DNA of 64,000 nucleotides from Triplophysa rosa (GCF_024868665.1 NC_079892.1:9002251-9066250), one strand, 5' to 3'. Shown: positions 35,366 to 48,230, numbered from the stretch's first letter. The notes: a model not told the origin generated them from the letters alone. Numbers and translations are program-made.

Positions 35366-38300
35366 CTAACTGGTTAGGCCACACTGTATCTCAGCAGTGC
35401 TTTGGCCTCTAGGAATTTCCACAGCACCTTGCCTGGAATGAAAAAAAGCCGGTTGGCAATTCTGAGTCCTTTTCCTCCCTGTCTCGATGATCCGGGTCGT
35501 CCCACTGACCTCGACGTTCCCCGAACACATCCTGTTTTTAACAGACAGTAGCTGGATGTCCGAGTGCACATTGGCAACGGTGTGGCGTCTGATACCTCTA
35601 GTGTTTTCCAAGTAGGCTTCTCCTTCATTCTCAATTAGAGGTGCCAGGAAGGATTCATAGGCAAATTGTGTTACCATAATCTCAGGTTGACCACGATGAG
35701 GTGTGTTTACCGATCTCAGGTGCTTCGAACGATCTTCTGCGGAAGAAGGAAATATGAACATGGTTAGATTTAATGGTAACTACAGCGTGCATGAAAAAAT
35801 CAAGAATTGAGAAGGTAAAAGAATGAACAACCACCTGAAGAAGATTCGCTTCGGCTCAAGTAGAGGTAGTTCCCCAGGTAGGGAGATATTACCATATCCA
35901 CCAGTTTCTCGAGTAAGAAATACTCTTGCGTGGGTCCGTTAGGTTCATGAATTCCCTGACCAGAGAAAACAAGGATTCGAAATGAAGGCTTATGTTTAAA
36001 GATAGCTGGAAGCTAAAGAGTTAAATTTCTAGGTTAAATCCCAAAACAGATGAAAAGTGGGAGTGATTCAGCATCAAGATGATGCATCACTGTGTTCCAT
36101 CATCATTAGGCCCTCAAGCAAGACACTGTATCCCTGTGGTCTCCAACCTTAGCTATATTTCACGAACAAAGCTTACAAATTTCCTTTGTTTGGAAGACCC
36201 ATATTAAAAAATTGAATGTCGGGACTGGGTGTTTGGTTTCACCGTGACACTTAAAATGTCATCTTTGATTACGCTGCCACAAAGCACATTTGTGTTCCCA
36301 CACTATTTCTGTGTCCATACAACATTTCACGCTCCCACAGCGGGAGTGTTCTCTGAAAGCGCGGTACTTGACCTCATATGTCTGCTTTATTTTTTCACCT
36401 GTGTGTGAAAGCAGCTGACATTTTTGAAGTAAAAAAATGGTCTGTTGAAGCTCAGTGTCAAAGACGATGATCTTCCCTCATGAAATGTAAACACTGTGGT
36501 GTTGCCAAAATATTGCTCTTTTTCTTTGAGCAGTCCGAGGGCTGTATTGGCAAAACCAATTGTGGGAGTTTGCTCAAAATTGAAAGACAGGGAGTGTGTT
36601 TGGAAAAGATTTGTGAAAACATCTTTGTTTTTGTCATTTTGTTTGGTGCCCTTTACAAAATAATAAGTATACTTAAAGCTCCTTTTATTTAGTATACTTA
36701 AGTAAAGTTTAAGATATTTTTAAGCATTCTTTTATGTAGAAAGTATACCAATATCAATGTACAAACAGTTGTATACTTGCAAGTGTACTATTTTAAAAAT
36801 ACTTGGAACTAAATTATCTCATGTTTTGGTTTATAAAAGTACACTTTTAAGTAGTTTAACGGTAGTAAACTTTGAGTACTTAACTACTTTACAACTATGC
36901 GTTTCATTTGTACTGCAACTGTACTACAAGTGAGCTAGTATACAGTAGTTCGTATAGATAGTTTATGGTTCAATTGTTACAGCACATTTGTTTAGTTAAA
37001 CAAAATATACTTTAAAGTGTTCTTTTAGTAAACCACAAGTAAAAATAGTAAAGTGTTGAAAAAATAGCAAAATAGTATTTAATAGGTTAATCATTTAAAA
37101 GAGCCCACTCAACTTCAAGCATACTTAAAATACTTAATCTTTTGATCAAGGAATACTTGAAAGTATAATTGAGTAGAAGTATAGGCCAAATAATCTTGCG
37201 GTATAAATCAAGTATACTAAAGTGTCATTTTAATTATATTTCTGAGTAGTACATTAATAATATTTCTGAGAAGTAAACAATAAGTAGACTGAAAGTATAG
37301 ACGGTTTCAGCAGAAGCACACGTCGTGCTCGAAATTAATTTCCGGTCTGTGTTTGGTTATAATATAACGATTTATTTTACATTTAATTTATATGAATATT
37401 CATTTGGATTCATATTTTATTGTGTATTAATTGTATTAAATTAAAACTACTCAAGTATCAGCTATTGATACTTTTGTGATTGAAACTTTGGTCTAACGGA
37501 AGTTAAGTTTGGGCCACATAACTTTTGAGCCGCTGAAACCGCCTATACTTTCTTGTTTTTAGTTTAGAAGCAGTATACTAATAGCACGCTTGAAACTTCA
37601 TTTTTGTAAGGGGTATCATTAACAAAACCTCACCTGCAGGATAAGAAGCATCTGTGTGATTGGAGGAGGGTATGTGTCGTCGTGAAGCATGTTCTCCACA
37701 GGAAGCTTCAACAGAACCATGTCCCTGAAACCCAGCAGAGCCATTTGCCTCACAGTCAACTCCTGACCCTAAACACAGATCCAAAAACAACCAGTCATCA
37801 CAGTGTTGGTACAGTAACTTGACACTGACCGACTGCTTTGAATAGTAGGTGAGATCATTTTAATACCTGCACGGGGTAGAGAATAGCTTGGAGAGTTGGC
37901 AGGATCTCTGTGAAAAACCTCACCCACATTTCACACAGCGCTTGGAGAAGAGTTTCATCTGGGTATGAGAAATGGTAGAAGAATGCGGGGAAGGACTTGA
38001 ATTAAACACATCTGTACTTACTTAACCTTTAACATACACAAGCCAATTGGATGGTTCAGGTGTGTTAAAAGGGTATTTCACCCAAACATGAATATTTGAA
38101 GAGTTCATTTCCAAAAAGAGATTTTTTTTCAAAAATCACATTTTTTAATTGTGCATTCCAATTAATATCAATCAAATGCAGTTGGTTTGTTTTGATTTAA
38201 GCCATAATAACTAAAATAAAAATTACAGTTAACTAACACAATAAAACATTTTTAACACGTAAAACATGATAACATAATAAAAAACATGATTTTTGAAAAA

Positions 38301-39860
38301 TGTTAAAAACAGAGTTATCTCATTTTGGAAACATCATTTATACACCCTCATGGTTCGAACCCTGTATAAGACTTTTTGTTCTGTGGAGCACAAAAGAAGA
38401 TATTTTGAGAAATGACTTGTCAATGGCGGCTGGTTGTTTGGTTACCAACATTCTTCAAAACACTTTAGTTTGTGTTGTGCAGAAGAAAGAAAGTCATATA
38501 GGTTTGGAATGACATGAGGGCGAGTAAATAAAATAATTTTCCTTTTTGGGTGAACGGTCCCTTTAAAAAGTGGTTCAGCACTTACCATCGTGAAGTCGAA
38601 TCTTCTCCAAAATGTACGTCAGGCCTTTATTCAAGAGCTGATCCTGAACAGAACAAATAACACATGGTCTTAAACACTCTTAAACTCTCTTTGTAATTTG
38701 CTTGTTCATGCGACTGAGAATAGATTCTACCTGAAAATACTCTGTGATAAAGGATCCGAGCTCAGTCCTTAGAAGCCACCTATTGAGAAAGTTCAATATA
38801 TCGATTAGGGTGTTGCTATGTGGTTGCTAAGGTGTTCTGAGTGGTTTATAACACATTTCTGTGCAATTGCTAGGGTGAAATGGTCACCCACCCCCATGTT
38901 CTTATGATATTAAGTCTGGTTGCAACGTTCAAACAATTTTGACTTGATTGTTTCAGCGAGTGAAAGTGATCTGAGACCAAGCCAGTTATTCCGAGTATTG
39001 ATTTCATACCTTATGCTCTCATTCAGGGTGTAAAGCTCATTGGTCTGCAGGCTTCCTCCTTGAAACACCTTAATAACAGCCGTCTGAACACTGCAAAACA
39101 ATCAAAAAAAAGAAATTCAACCTGGAAAAGTGTAAACAAGCTCTCATTAACCGCATTGACCACTTTGCAAGGTGAGAAAATCGTACGCAAAACATCGCCA
39201 TAATGAGTTGCACTTTGTGAAAACAAAACTAGAAACAAATAACACTGCCTGCAATTCCTCCTCATGTTCATATCTTTATAGTAAGCATTCTAAACAGCAA
39301 GTTTCTATTCGTTTAAAATAACTTTAGCTTGCCAGCAAACATACACCGTTTGTAAAATTTTGACTAACATCCTGCTCTACGCTTCCTGAGCGAGGGGCAT
39401 CGGAGGTCCCGTTTCCATAAGGAAGTGGTGAAGGCGAAAAGCGCTGTCTGCTTCCTCCCCAATGCTTTAAACCGCATCTTTCTACTGGGTACTCCCCCTC
39501 GAAGACTAAATATGGCAATAAAGTCATAAATGAAAAAGTAAGATTTCACTTTTGAGTCACATGTACTGTCGACCTCTCTGCCTCAAAGCTTTAAGGTCAA
39601 GCTATCCGAAAGATGCAAACTTCGCAACTTGTGAGTCTTTAAATTCTCGTTCTCAACACATTTTTATGCATCTATAAAAAGAATAACCACATCTGCAATT
39701 ACTCAAGCCATGCTCATCCCTGAGAAAAGACAACCACCCACCTGTTCCAGACGCTGGCATTGGACAGCTGCAACGTTGGCGAGCTGGCATGAAAGCGGGC
39801 GAGGTCTGACAGCACGGGCGAGCTCATGAAACGGGGCCTGGGCCTTCGGAATGACCCCAT
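35366..39860 (-). CDS. prr5l: Proline-rich 5-like (Protor-2), mTORC2 partner, complete
   Basis: PRR5L binds mTORC2 through Rictor and, in mammals, also promotes ZFP36-linked mRNA decay and modulates PKC-delta. Coding exons: 39742-39860, 39010-39090, 38731-38779, 38586-38643, 37867-37958, 37634-37768, 35835-35955, 35366-35736; total 1026 nt, 341 aa, all GT-AG and in frame. It starts RRPRPRFMSSPVLSDL after MGSF. The HbrB-like core follows (SVQTAVIKVFQGGSLQTNEL, FFTEILPTLQAILYPVQGQE, LLGFRDMVLLKLP, MLLILQ). The tail has IRRHTVANVHSDIQLL, which is conserved with human. The terminal 65 residues diverge from the human tail. Start chosen at the MGSF ATG: an in-frame stop lies two codons upstream within the exon, so the longer human-type N-terminus is not encoded in this exon. 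Confidence 0.96.
36647..37609 (+). mobile_element. AGTATACTT-rich element in prr5l intron 6, with nested insert
   Basis: Roughly 960 bp dense in GTATACTT and AGTATACTA words. Matching ends are CCCTTTACAAAAT at the left and ATTTTTGTAAGGGG at the right. A second element (37296-37552, ends TATAGACGGTTTCAGC and GCTGAAACCGCCTATA) is inserted near the right end. The right edge is about 25 bp from the exon 6 donor of prr5l. Confidence 0.75.
37296..37552 (+). mobile_element. TATAGACGGTTTCAGC inverted-repeat element
   Basis: The ends are near-perfect inverted repeats, beginning and ending in TATA, which may be a target duplication. The body is shared with the truncated copy in api5 intron 9 at 28739-28932. 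Confidence 0.8.
38065..38567 (+). mobile_element. Palindromic cyprinid MITE copy, prr5l intron 4
   Basis: The left end TTAAAAGGGTATTTCACCC and the right end GGGTGAACGGTCCCTTTAAA bracket typical internal words. About 230 bp of unrelated AT-rich sequence near the left end suggests a secondary insertion. The element ends about 20 bp from the exon 4 donor (38586). Confidence 0.7.
38806..38877 (+). repeat. Fragment of GGTTGCTAAGGTGTT minisatellite
   Basis: Words such as GGGTGTTGCTATGTGGTTGC and TAAGGTGTTCTGAGTGG resemble a fish minisatellite unit with GTTGCTAGGGTG. Only about two degenerate units are present, in prr5l intron 2. Confidence 0.5.
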
Positions 39861-41166
39861 GGTTCAGCTGGGGCGTGAACGGGCAGGTGCCAGTTCAAGT
39901 CTGGAACAAATGTGACACGATAAAGTCACGTTACTAGCAGATGTAAACCAGAAAGGTTTTGATGTCACACATGAAACTGCTAAGGGAGTTGTTTACTTCG
40001 GTTAGGCCTATATGTGTGGTGACTCATTTTGTATCGATGCCCGTGTCATAGCGAAAGCCACATAGAGCATCTATGAGATAAACAAGCACGTTTCCTTTTG
40101 ATGTGCAGACTAACTCGAGACTTCCTGGTGAACTAGGCGCATGTGGCGTCTATCCGCGCTGCAGAGCATGTCAAGAGCGAAGTTTATCTCACGTCTCTCA
40201 CAATCAAGAAAAGATCAGTTGCGCAAGCGTTAAGAACTCATAGACCATCAAGGACACACATCTGATTCGACTCTTCCCAGAATCCTGAGTCAAGACGTCT
40301 TGCTCACACGCTGCACCCCTGACAACATCACAGCTCCATCCCACACACATCTGACACCGGATACCAACTGTAAACTTGCAGATTTATCCCAACTCCCTAA
40401 TAATAGGTTTTCTCTCTTCCCACATCAACAAACAAAAACAGCCCCACAATGGTAACCACGTTGCCAGAAGAGGGCAAACAATGTCTACAATTATAGGATG
40501 CCTCTGTGAGTTAAATTTGTGTTTATCCACCCAGCATGAACACGGCAATGATGTCATATCAGATGGCACACGGAATCGGTTCCAAAAATTGCCGTGTAGA
40601 AGAGCGAGCGAGCTCATTCATAGTCTAACATTCGCAGCAATGAATTATGAATGAAAATGTTATGCATTCTTACTCACCATCTGCTTATTATGAGGCCAAG
40701 ACAAGCATGGCAAAACAAGCCACATCGCAAACACCCACCGCTGTTGCTTTATTCAGTTTATTGGTTTATGGACTTGCATGCATAATTTTCATGAATTAGG
40801 ATCATAAATCACCCTAAGCAAGACACCACACTCCTTATGGTTCCTTAAGAAGAATTTAAGATCTTTCCGCTCTGGTAAACTCACTAAGTGCTTTGGTGAA
40901 TCAGGGATTACACTGTCCGACGAGAGGCTTGTGAAGCCTTAATAACACACATGAGCATACTTAGATAATGCAATGACCGCATCTCTGACCACGAGGACTG
41001 CTCATCAAAGTCAATACACTTTTAATTCTGTTCTTTTCTTTATACCGTATGTTACATGATTGTGTTGAGAGGATGAGACGTTTATAAATTTAGAAAAAAA
41101 GTCCTCAGCAAGGATGTCCTGTGACGCTCTATGTTCACGCGCCTGTTCAGTAAATGTTTTACTTAC

Positions 41167-41260
41167 CCGGTTGTTCTTCTCAGTCCTCGAGTTTTAGTTC
41201 ATCATTTCCGAATCTCACACATTGAAAAGTTCAACGAGCACTCCTATTGCAACCCATTCC
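41167..41260 (-). other. prr5l: Probable non-coding 5' exon of prr5l
   Basis: A consensus donor (caaccgg then gtaagt) on the minus strand ends a possible exon at 41167. It lies 1.3 kb upstream of the acceptor (tttgttccag) that opens the first coding exon at 39900. The upstream limit is not defined and 41260 is nominal. There is no other recognised minus-strand partner for this donor. Confidence 0.4.
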
Positions 41261-42370
41261 TAGGAAATTAAAACGTCAACCCGCAATTTAGTATTCATCC
41301 CGTTCCCGTGAAACCAAAAAGCAAGATTTGAATGATCCGATGTGAAGAGTCGGTTTTCTGTGGGCGGTGAATGGGAGGAGTTTGACAAACCCTGCTGTAA
41401 CTGTTTCACACATGCAACAAGTGTGTTTAACAACTGCATATTGACGCACGTGTAGCACACAGGACCACAGACGACATCAAAATGGATTTGAGATTTAAAC
41501 TGTGTTAATACTGTGGTTTCCCTTAGCATAATCCCTAAAATATTTACAGTTTTGGTTTCAAATAAACAGGCGAAGCCAGCCGCTCTCTTTTGGATTTTTT
41601 TTATTTCATTATTTTTATATTAAGCAATGCGTTTAATGAGAATGTGACGTTTTATGTTTACGCGCTGAACGTGGTGAGTGACGTTCTTCGCAAGTTCCTC
41701 TAGAGGGCAGTGTTGCACTGCTTGAGTGAGGGTTGCATTACAGTTTCACAACACGGTAAAATATTACTGAATACATTCGAGAAAGCCTTTTTTTGCGGAT
41801 TTGCCATTATATTATCTGATTTTATTAGAAATTCTGGAATTAGAATATAAAGGCGTTGGAGGTGTTTTGCATGACATACTTTTTGTGAGCTTTATACGTA
41901 ATTTTTTCAAAGCACTATTTTAAATTAAGTCAAGCGGTTGAGGTGATGCAACGTATAAAAATAAAATAATTCATGGTAACGATACTACTGCGAAAACAAA
42001 AAGCTTTTTTAAATAAATAAATGATGCTATCAGTCGAATTCATTTTTCTTGTGTGTTTTGTCATATTCAAAATAGTAGTCAGCGATGTCCCAGAAATGTC
42101 AGTTTCTAACATTCTTCCAAATATCTTTCTTTGTGTTCAACCGAACAAAGAAATGTATCTAGGTTGGAAACAACTTGAGAATGAGTAAATGATGACAGAA
42201 TTTTCATTTTTTTGGTAAACTACGCCTTTAAGGCAAATTTTTAAATAGTTTGCTGAAAAGTTTACGAAACAATACTTGTAAATGAACACAATATTGATAA
42301 TCGTGGGTTTTAATATCACATTTATTGTCAATATATTGTGACACGGCTAAGCTGAAGTAATGTAGAGACA

Positions 42371-42483
42371 TTTAAAGGAGTAGTTCACTTCAAATTTTGC
42401 CCCAATTGACTTTCCATAGTAATTTTTATTCCCACTATGGAAAGTCAATGGGGTCAAATTTTTAATTGAACTACTCCTTTAAA
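42371..42483. mobile_element. Short hairpin MITE, ends TTTAAAGGAGTAGTTCA
   Basis: The arms TTTAAAGGAGTAGTTCA and TGAACTACTCCTTTAAA are exact complements, and the inner words CCCCAATTGACTTTCCATAG and CTATGGAAAGTCAATGGGG also pair. The whole 113 bp folds as one hairpin. It is immediately downstream of another copy ending at 42232. Confidence 0.85.
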
Positions 42484-44020
42484 ATGTAAAATATTTGAAA
42501 TGTTCACTTATAAAGTCAAGTTCATTTTATTTTGAAAAATTAAAAAGCATAATTTTTTACAGTGTGTAGACGCTGCTTTAGTTCTTAATTGATCACTGCT
42601 AATGGGCAAATATATTGTATACTTTATACATTAATGCATTTATTATAATAAAGCTAATATGTGATTATTAGATGTTTTGAATCTCTAAAGATCTAGTTGT
42701 AAAGGTTGCACTAATTGCATGAAAACAAAAGCAATAAACTCTTCGGGTATTTCTAAGACACGTGGCAATAACACAGAGCATAGAAATATATAGAACTGCA
42801 GCAATTAGTAAGTTCATGTCACAAGCGGTCAACTCATTAGTGTTGGCACGGTCTTCCTAACAGTGGCCGAGAAGTGAGGGTACTGTTGACCTTGACTGGG
42901 GCAGTATTGTGTAAACACTAATGAGAGAGATGTTCCCAAAGCTTGTCTATAGCCACAGCCCGATCAAACACGGGGGGAGTGCTCTAAAAATACACCGAAC
43001 AGATGAATGACTGACCAGATCAGCATCGAGCACCGCCTGTTTGTTTGCTCTTTAGAGGTGTGCATGTATGGTGTGTGTATGCCTTCTGCTGGGAGTTTGG
43101 AATGGATTGGCCTCCTACTCACATAATGAAGATACAATCGGCAGTCTGTTTTGACCTGTTGTTTGGGATACTCATAACTTCAAAATTCTTAGCAATCCAA
43201 TACAACAATTCAATTCATACAAATTTAATCTTTATTAACCATTAAGTGTTATGAAACAAAATATGTTGTTTGTTTTGGGCCTCATTCCAATAGGATTTGA
43301 AGGTGTTCTACTGGTTCCCATCTGATAACATCCCAACACATTCCCAGTAGAGACCCACAGAAACGTTATAGTTTCCAGTAAACCAATACAATTTCCATAA
43401 TATACATTAAATCCATAAAACATGCATGTAATTGGATGGTTTTCTTCAGCAGGGATGAGAATAAGACGATATGGTGTTTCAAGGCCTCCCAGGGCAGGAA
43501 GCAAAAGTGACAAATTCAAGCAACAATTAATTTGCACAATATAATCCACTTCTATTCCCTGCCAGCGGGATTTATGCCAACTCTGCACATGAGAGCCACG
43601 AGGCTTACTCTGGGCAGGAACAATTTCATCAGCCCACCATGATTGATGAGGAGAGCAATGAATCTCGGGAGCAACAAGGCAGAAAGAGCCTTTCTCTCTC
43701 ACAGATCCCCGTCACCTCTGTTTCCCTGGCGATTTCTTGCCTCGCCTTTCTCGCTCGCCGTCATTTCATTTTGCTCTGTTCTTTGCCTTTATTGTCTTGC
43801 CATACATTTGTCTGGGCCAAGTGTCTTTGCGACATGCTTAGCATATTGTCTCATATCTCTGGATAACAGATCTAGATATTAATTGCAGTCTATCATATTG
43901 ATACTCATTTGTCACAATGCTCATGGCCAACAATAGGGGGCATCATTCATTTAGAAAAGTGTTTTGTAAATGTGTCCCGATGAAGTTCAAAGTCCAGGAT
44001 GAAGTGTATGTTGTTTAAGT

Positions 44021-44310
44021 TAAAGGGATAGTTCACCCAAAAATTATATTCTGACATCATTTATTTACCCTTATGTTATTTTAATTCAGTTAACAAGTAT
44101 ATGACACAAAAAATACAAAAGAAGATATTTTGAGAAATGTTTCAGTAGTTTTGGTCCATATAATGGGGGCCAATGTTGTTTGGTTACCAACATTCTTCAA
44201 AATATCTTCTGTTGTGTTTAGCAGAAGAAAGAAAGTCATGCAGGTTTGGAATGACATGAGGATGAGTAAATGATTAAATAATTTGAATTCGGGTGAACTA
44301 TCCCTTCAAA
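44021..44310 (+). mobile_element. Palindromic cyprinid MITE, well preserved
   Basis: Runs from TAAAGGGATAGTTCACCCAA to GGGTGAACTATCCCTTCAAA. This is the best-preserved pair of ends in the window and useful as the local reference for the family. Confidence 0.9.
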
Positions 44311-45633
44311 AGCCCAATCAAACGAGTTTTGAGAAAGTGTCCCCCTAAAAGTTAGCAAAAATCACTTTTAGCAGATGTATGCATTTAAATTTACCGTTCC
44401 GTGCTCATCTTGCACTACACTGTTTTTTGTTCAATCAAATCCTCCCTAGACTCAATACGTCCCTCCCTATAATACCTACAATCAACTAAATAGAAAATTA
44501 TGGCTCTTGGCTTTAGTAACCAGAGCCATATTGTTGTTTTGATCAAAACAGCCGGTTCGGGTTGATTGACTTGTTGACTCCAAATTTACCTCCATTATTG
44601 AAATGACTGTAATCCATCAAATGCAATCAGTCCTGCACTTGTTTTTATCGCAAGAGGAGGGCAGTTAAGGACTTTGACCTTAAACGGCAGTATAACAAAT
44701 AAAAAAACATGATTCAAGAAAAATACAGTACGATATCAAACGCTGGAAAAAAACAGAATTTTTCAGCAGTTCGGCCCAGCTACCTCCAGGTGATGCCGCG
44801 TTTTTGATTTATGAGGTGTGCACTGTCTTACTGACACCTCAGACTTTTGCGCTTCCTCCATCCCAAACAAATCAACTTATCTTTATTTTCCGAGTCAATA
44901 TATTTGACGCTTACACATTTTATTTATTTATTTCTATGCAGCGAGATGTTTCTGTTCCGCTACAAATCTCGGTGCACTGGTCCTGCTAATTGGATTATAG
45001 CACTGTCTTTGCTTTTCCTTCGAGAGATCAGCCGACGAAAGAACTTTTCCAGGAGCAAAGGTTCGTCTCAGACATTTCAGTGGAAAATAGCGTTCCTGCC
45101 TATACAAAGACCAAGGTTGATCACTGCCGCAGTGCCCTCCAATTGTATGAACACACATCTGCTGCCCCGCTGACACTTCAGGAGAAAAAGGACTGATAAG
45201 AGTGAACAGATAAAGCGGAATGGCAGCTAGGAGGGTCCTCCGGGCAGGCAACCAATTACAGATGACAACATCCGATTGTGTGTGGTCTCTTTCACCACCA
45301 AAAGACAAAACTCCCATGACAACTGACCACAAAAGAGCCAAGGACACCATGCGGAAGAAAAGCAGGAAAGAGGAAGACGTTCCTCATCTGAGCAGCATTA
45401 CAGCATCCGTTTAAACGCGCTTTTAGACATTCTGACAATAATGTGTGATTTTCTGTAAAGCTGACGTGAAACGAAGTGTATTGTGAAATACAAATAAATG
45501 GGACTTGACATTCATTGTATTTTCAGAGTCTTGCCGATTCCTTTGACTGTGGCATTGGACGTGTTAATAAAGAGGACAACAATACTCCAGAGTTTTTAAC
45601 TATGATGGCTATAAGCTTCAAAGACTAAAGACT

Positions 45634-45918
45634 AAAAATTCTGTCACCCTCATGTCATTTCAAACCTGTGTGACTTTCTTTCTTCTGCAGAACACAAAAG
45701 AAGATATTTTAAAGAATGCTGTTAACCAGCACCCATTGACTTGCATTGGTTTTGTGTCCATACAAGTGAAGGGGTGGGCACTGTTTCACTTACCAACTTT
45801 CTTCAAAATATCTTCTTTTGTTCTCTGCGGTGGAAAGAAAGCCAAACAGGTTTGAAATGACCAGAGGGTGAGTAAATGATGACAGAATTTTAATTTTTGG
45901 TTGACCTATCCCTTTAAA
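45634..45918 (+). mobile_element. Palindromic cyprinid MITE copy
   Basis: Starts inside the element (AAAATTCTGTCACCCTCATG) and ends GGTTGACCTATCCCTTTAAA, so the left terminal repeat is missing. Confidence 0.8.
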
Positions 45919-46824
45919 TACATTCTTTTTCAAAATTCACAAGTGCCCACATGGGCCTTTAAGAGTTTTCCAGCGTTACCTCCGAGGACTTTATTTAATG
46001 TGAAAATGTGTCCAAGTGGCAAAGTTTCTCTTCGAATGCACAATTTGCATTACAAATAGATGACACTTAAATTTAATGAAGGCCCAGACGGTAAACCCTG
46101 GGCACAAGTTTATATGGGCTATCTTCCCTTTGATATACTTAGGTAATATAAACGGTCTTGAACAAATTACTTTATGAAGTAATAATGAACAGGAAATACA
46201 GAAAGGATATTATCACTATCCAATATTTAATTTAAAACGGTCTCAGGATAATGAACAATTATGTTTAATTCAGAGTAAGTAATGGAAAAATGGGGGAAGG
46301 TGCAATTAAGTCCCCATTTTAATAACAGAAAAACTGCACAACAATACTAATGACATGATAACGTAATGTAATCACTGCCGACGATCTCTTTCGCTTCAGA
46401 CAGATGTTATATTTGTTCCTCCAGACTGTATGAAGACATACCTCCTGTCAGTCACTCACGCACTAATCCATCTCACGAGAAGATTGACAAAGACCTTGAC
46501 TATTCCCTCAGGTTCAATAAGTGTTGCGCATCCTCAATCCTTCTTGCCGTACACGTTCCATCTGAAGGTTCCTACCTCTTAAAAGTCTGAGTAATGTTCT
46601 TCTTCCCTGTCATCTCATTGCCCCTTTTGACTAAACACACTATATTTACTCCATATAAAAAAACTGCACGACACTCATTCACACGAATGAACTATTTTGA
46701 TATACGTGTTGTGAAAAAAAGCAATGTTCAGTCAGAAAGTTGAGCTGAGCAACTTTAATGAGCTGTTAAACAAACATGTAAATCCTGTTTCAAAGCATTG
46801 TCAGTCATATCGACAGACAAGTGT

Positions 46825-47074
46825 CTTAAAGGGACAGTTCACCCTTGAGTTAATTTTTTTGTTCCGATGAACACAGAAAGATATTTGTAAGAATACTTGA
46901 AAAGCTTGTTTCTTACTATGGTAGTCAACGGTGGCCAAGAACTGTTTGGTTACAAGCATTCTTCCAAGTATCTTTCTCTGTGTTCATCAGAACAAAGAAA
47001 TTGATACAGATTTGGAACAACCTCGAGGGCAAGTAAATTATGACAGATTTTTTTGGGTGAACTGTCCCTTTAAG
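46825..47074 (+). mobile_element. Palindromic cyprinid MITE copy
   Basis: Both ends are present: CTTAAAGGGACAGTTCACCC at the left and GGGTGAACTGTCCCTTTAAG at the right. The internal sequence differs from the other copies (TTCCGATGAACACAGAAAG), suggesting a subfamily. Confidence 0.85.
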
Positions 47075-48230
47075 GACTCCCACATCAGACTCAAACACTA
47101 TCTGATCTACACCAAAAATGAATTTGTTTTTAATACTATAACTGACTGTATTTGATATTGTTTGACATCATCATTAATATTATCATTTACTTACACACAA
47201 ACACACAAATCTAAGACTTCATAAGAAGCATATACTGTATATTTGCGTGAAGTATCTTCACACGTTTAAAAACATTGAATACATTCCACACATTGAAGAT
47301 TATGACACGGAATTTTTAATATAATTTGTTCTATATGTAGATTTAACAAATCCAACATTTTCTTAACATTGAACCTGCAGTGGTTTTCCAAGGGGCCAGG
47401 GCCCACTAGGGGGCCCCAGAAAACTTCCAAATGTGCCACAGTTCCACTTACGTAAATAAGTAACATTAAAATCATGTAAATTAGATATCTAAATCTCTCT
47501 GAAAATCAAGTATGTTGCAGATCACACCTGTGGGATGAAAATATCCATTGCGCTTACAGCATAAAACGGAGAGGTGAACAAGACAGAGCAGACCGAGAGG
47601 TGTTGAAGGTCAGCAATCTTCCGTCTCTGGGGTCTCAGAAAGCTCACTGTCTGGGACTTTGCGAAAAAAGAAAATGAAAAATTATACAAAAAGAAATATT
47701 TCTTATTTTAGACAGGCTTCTTTCCCAACAGCAAGGCAGTTTTGAAGCACTTGTGATTTCCCTTGGGGGCGGCCAGGGGCCAAGGATAGACACTGTGGAG
47801 TTTAGAAAGAGGTGGGTCGAGGACTGTGTGCCATTGTACACAATCATCAGAGCAAGCCAGTAACCGCAAGCACGAAGACTATGAATTATAGACACGCACC
47901 AGACTCGGAGTCAACTCTGTGCCCCAGGAACCCACCCACACTTGATCTATTGATCTTTCAAAGGGGCGAAACTTTACATATCATAAATGCAACCATCAAA
48001 GATCCTCATCTCTAACGTGAAAGACGGCACTGGAAAACCAGACTTCCCCAAGAGGAACCCAGCGCCAGGGGCTGACTGAATCATATATCCGCTGAGAAAG
48101 TGACAATTATCTGCCTCATTGATGATCGTCGGGTTTGAATACCAGATACTCTGACAAAAACGATTCACGTCCATTCAAACGCTTTGGGATAAGAAAGGAA
48201 TTTTTCATAAGCGCTAAATTGTCATTTTCT

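Larger units (their letters stand above)
41261..48230. other. Intergenic region between prr5l and the plus-strand gene
   Basis: No coding exon supported. Repeats include palindromic cyprinid elements at about 42050-42232, 44021-44310, 45634-45918 and 46825-47074, and a short perfect palindrome at 42371-42483. The open frames 43235-43702 (minus, 155 codons) and 44934-45350 (minus, 138 codons) show no motif or splice structure I can recognise. Confidence 0.5.

Noticed and set aside
43235..43702. 155-codon minus-strand open frame
   Set aside because: No motif, no splice context and no resemblance to a known family. It is likely chance in intergenic or repeat-derived DNA.
44934..45350. 138-codon minus-strand open frame overlapping plus-strand frames
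   Set aside because: Open on both strands with no conserved motif; treated as chance.
45652..45855. Frames sharing MSFQTCVTFFLLQNTKEDIL at several places (also near 53.0 kb)
   Set aside because: The shared peptide is the conceptual translation of the palindromic MITE family, not a protein family.
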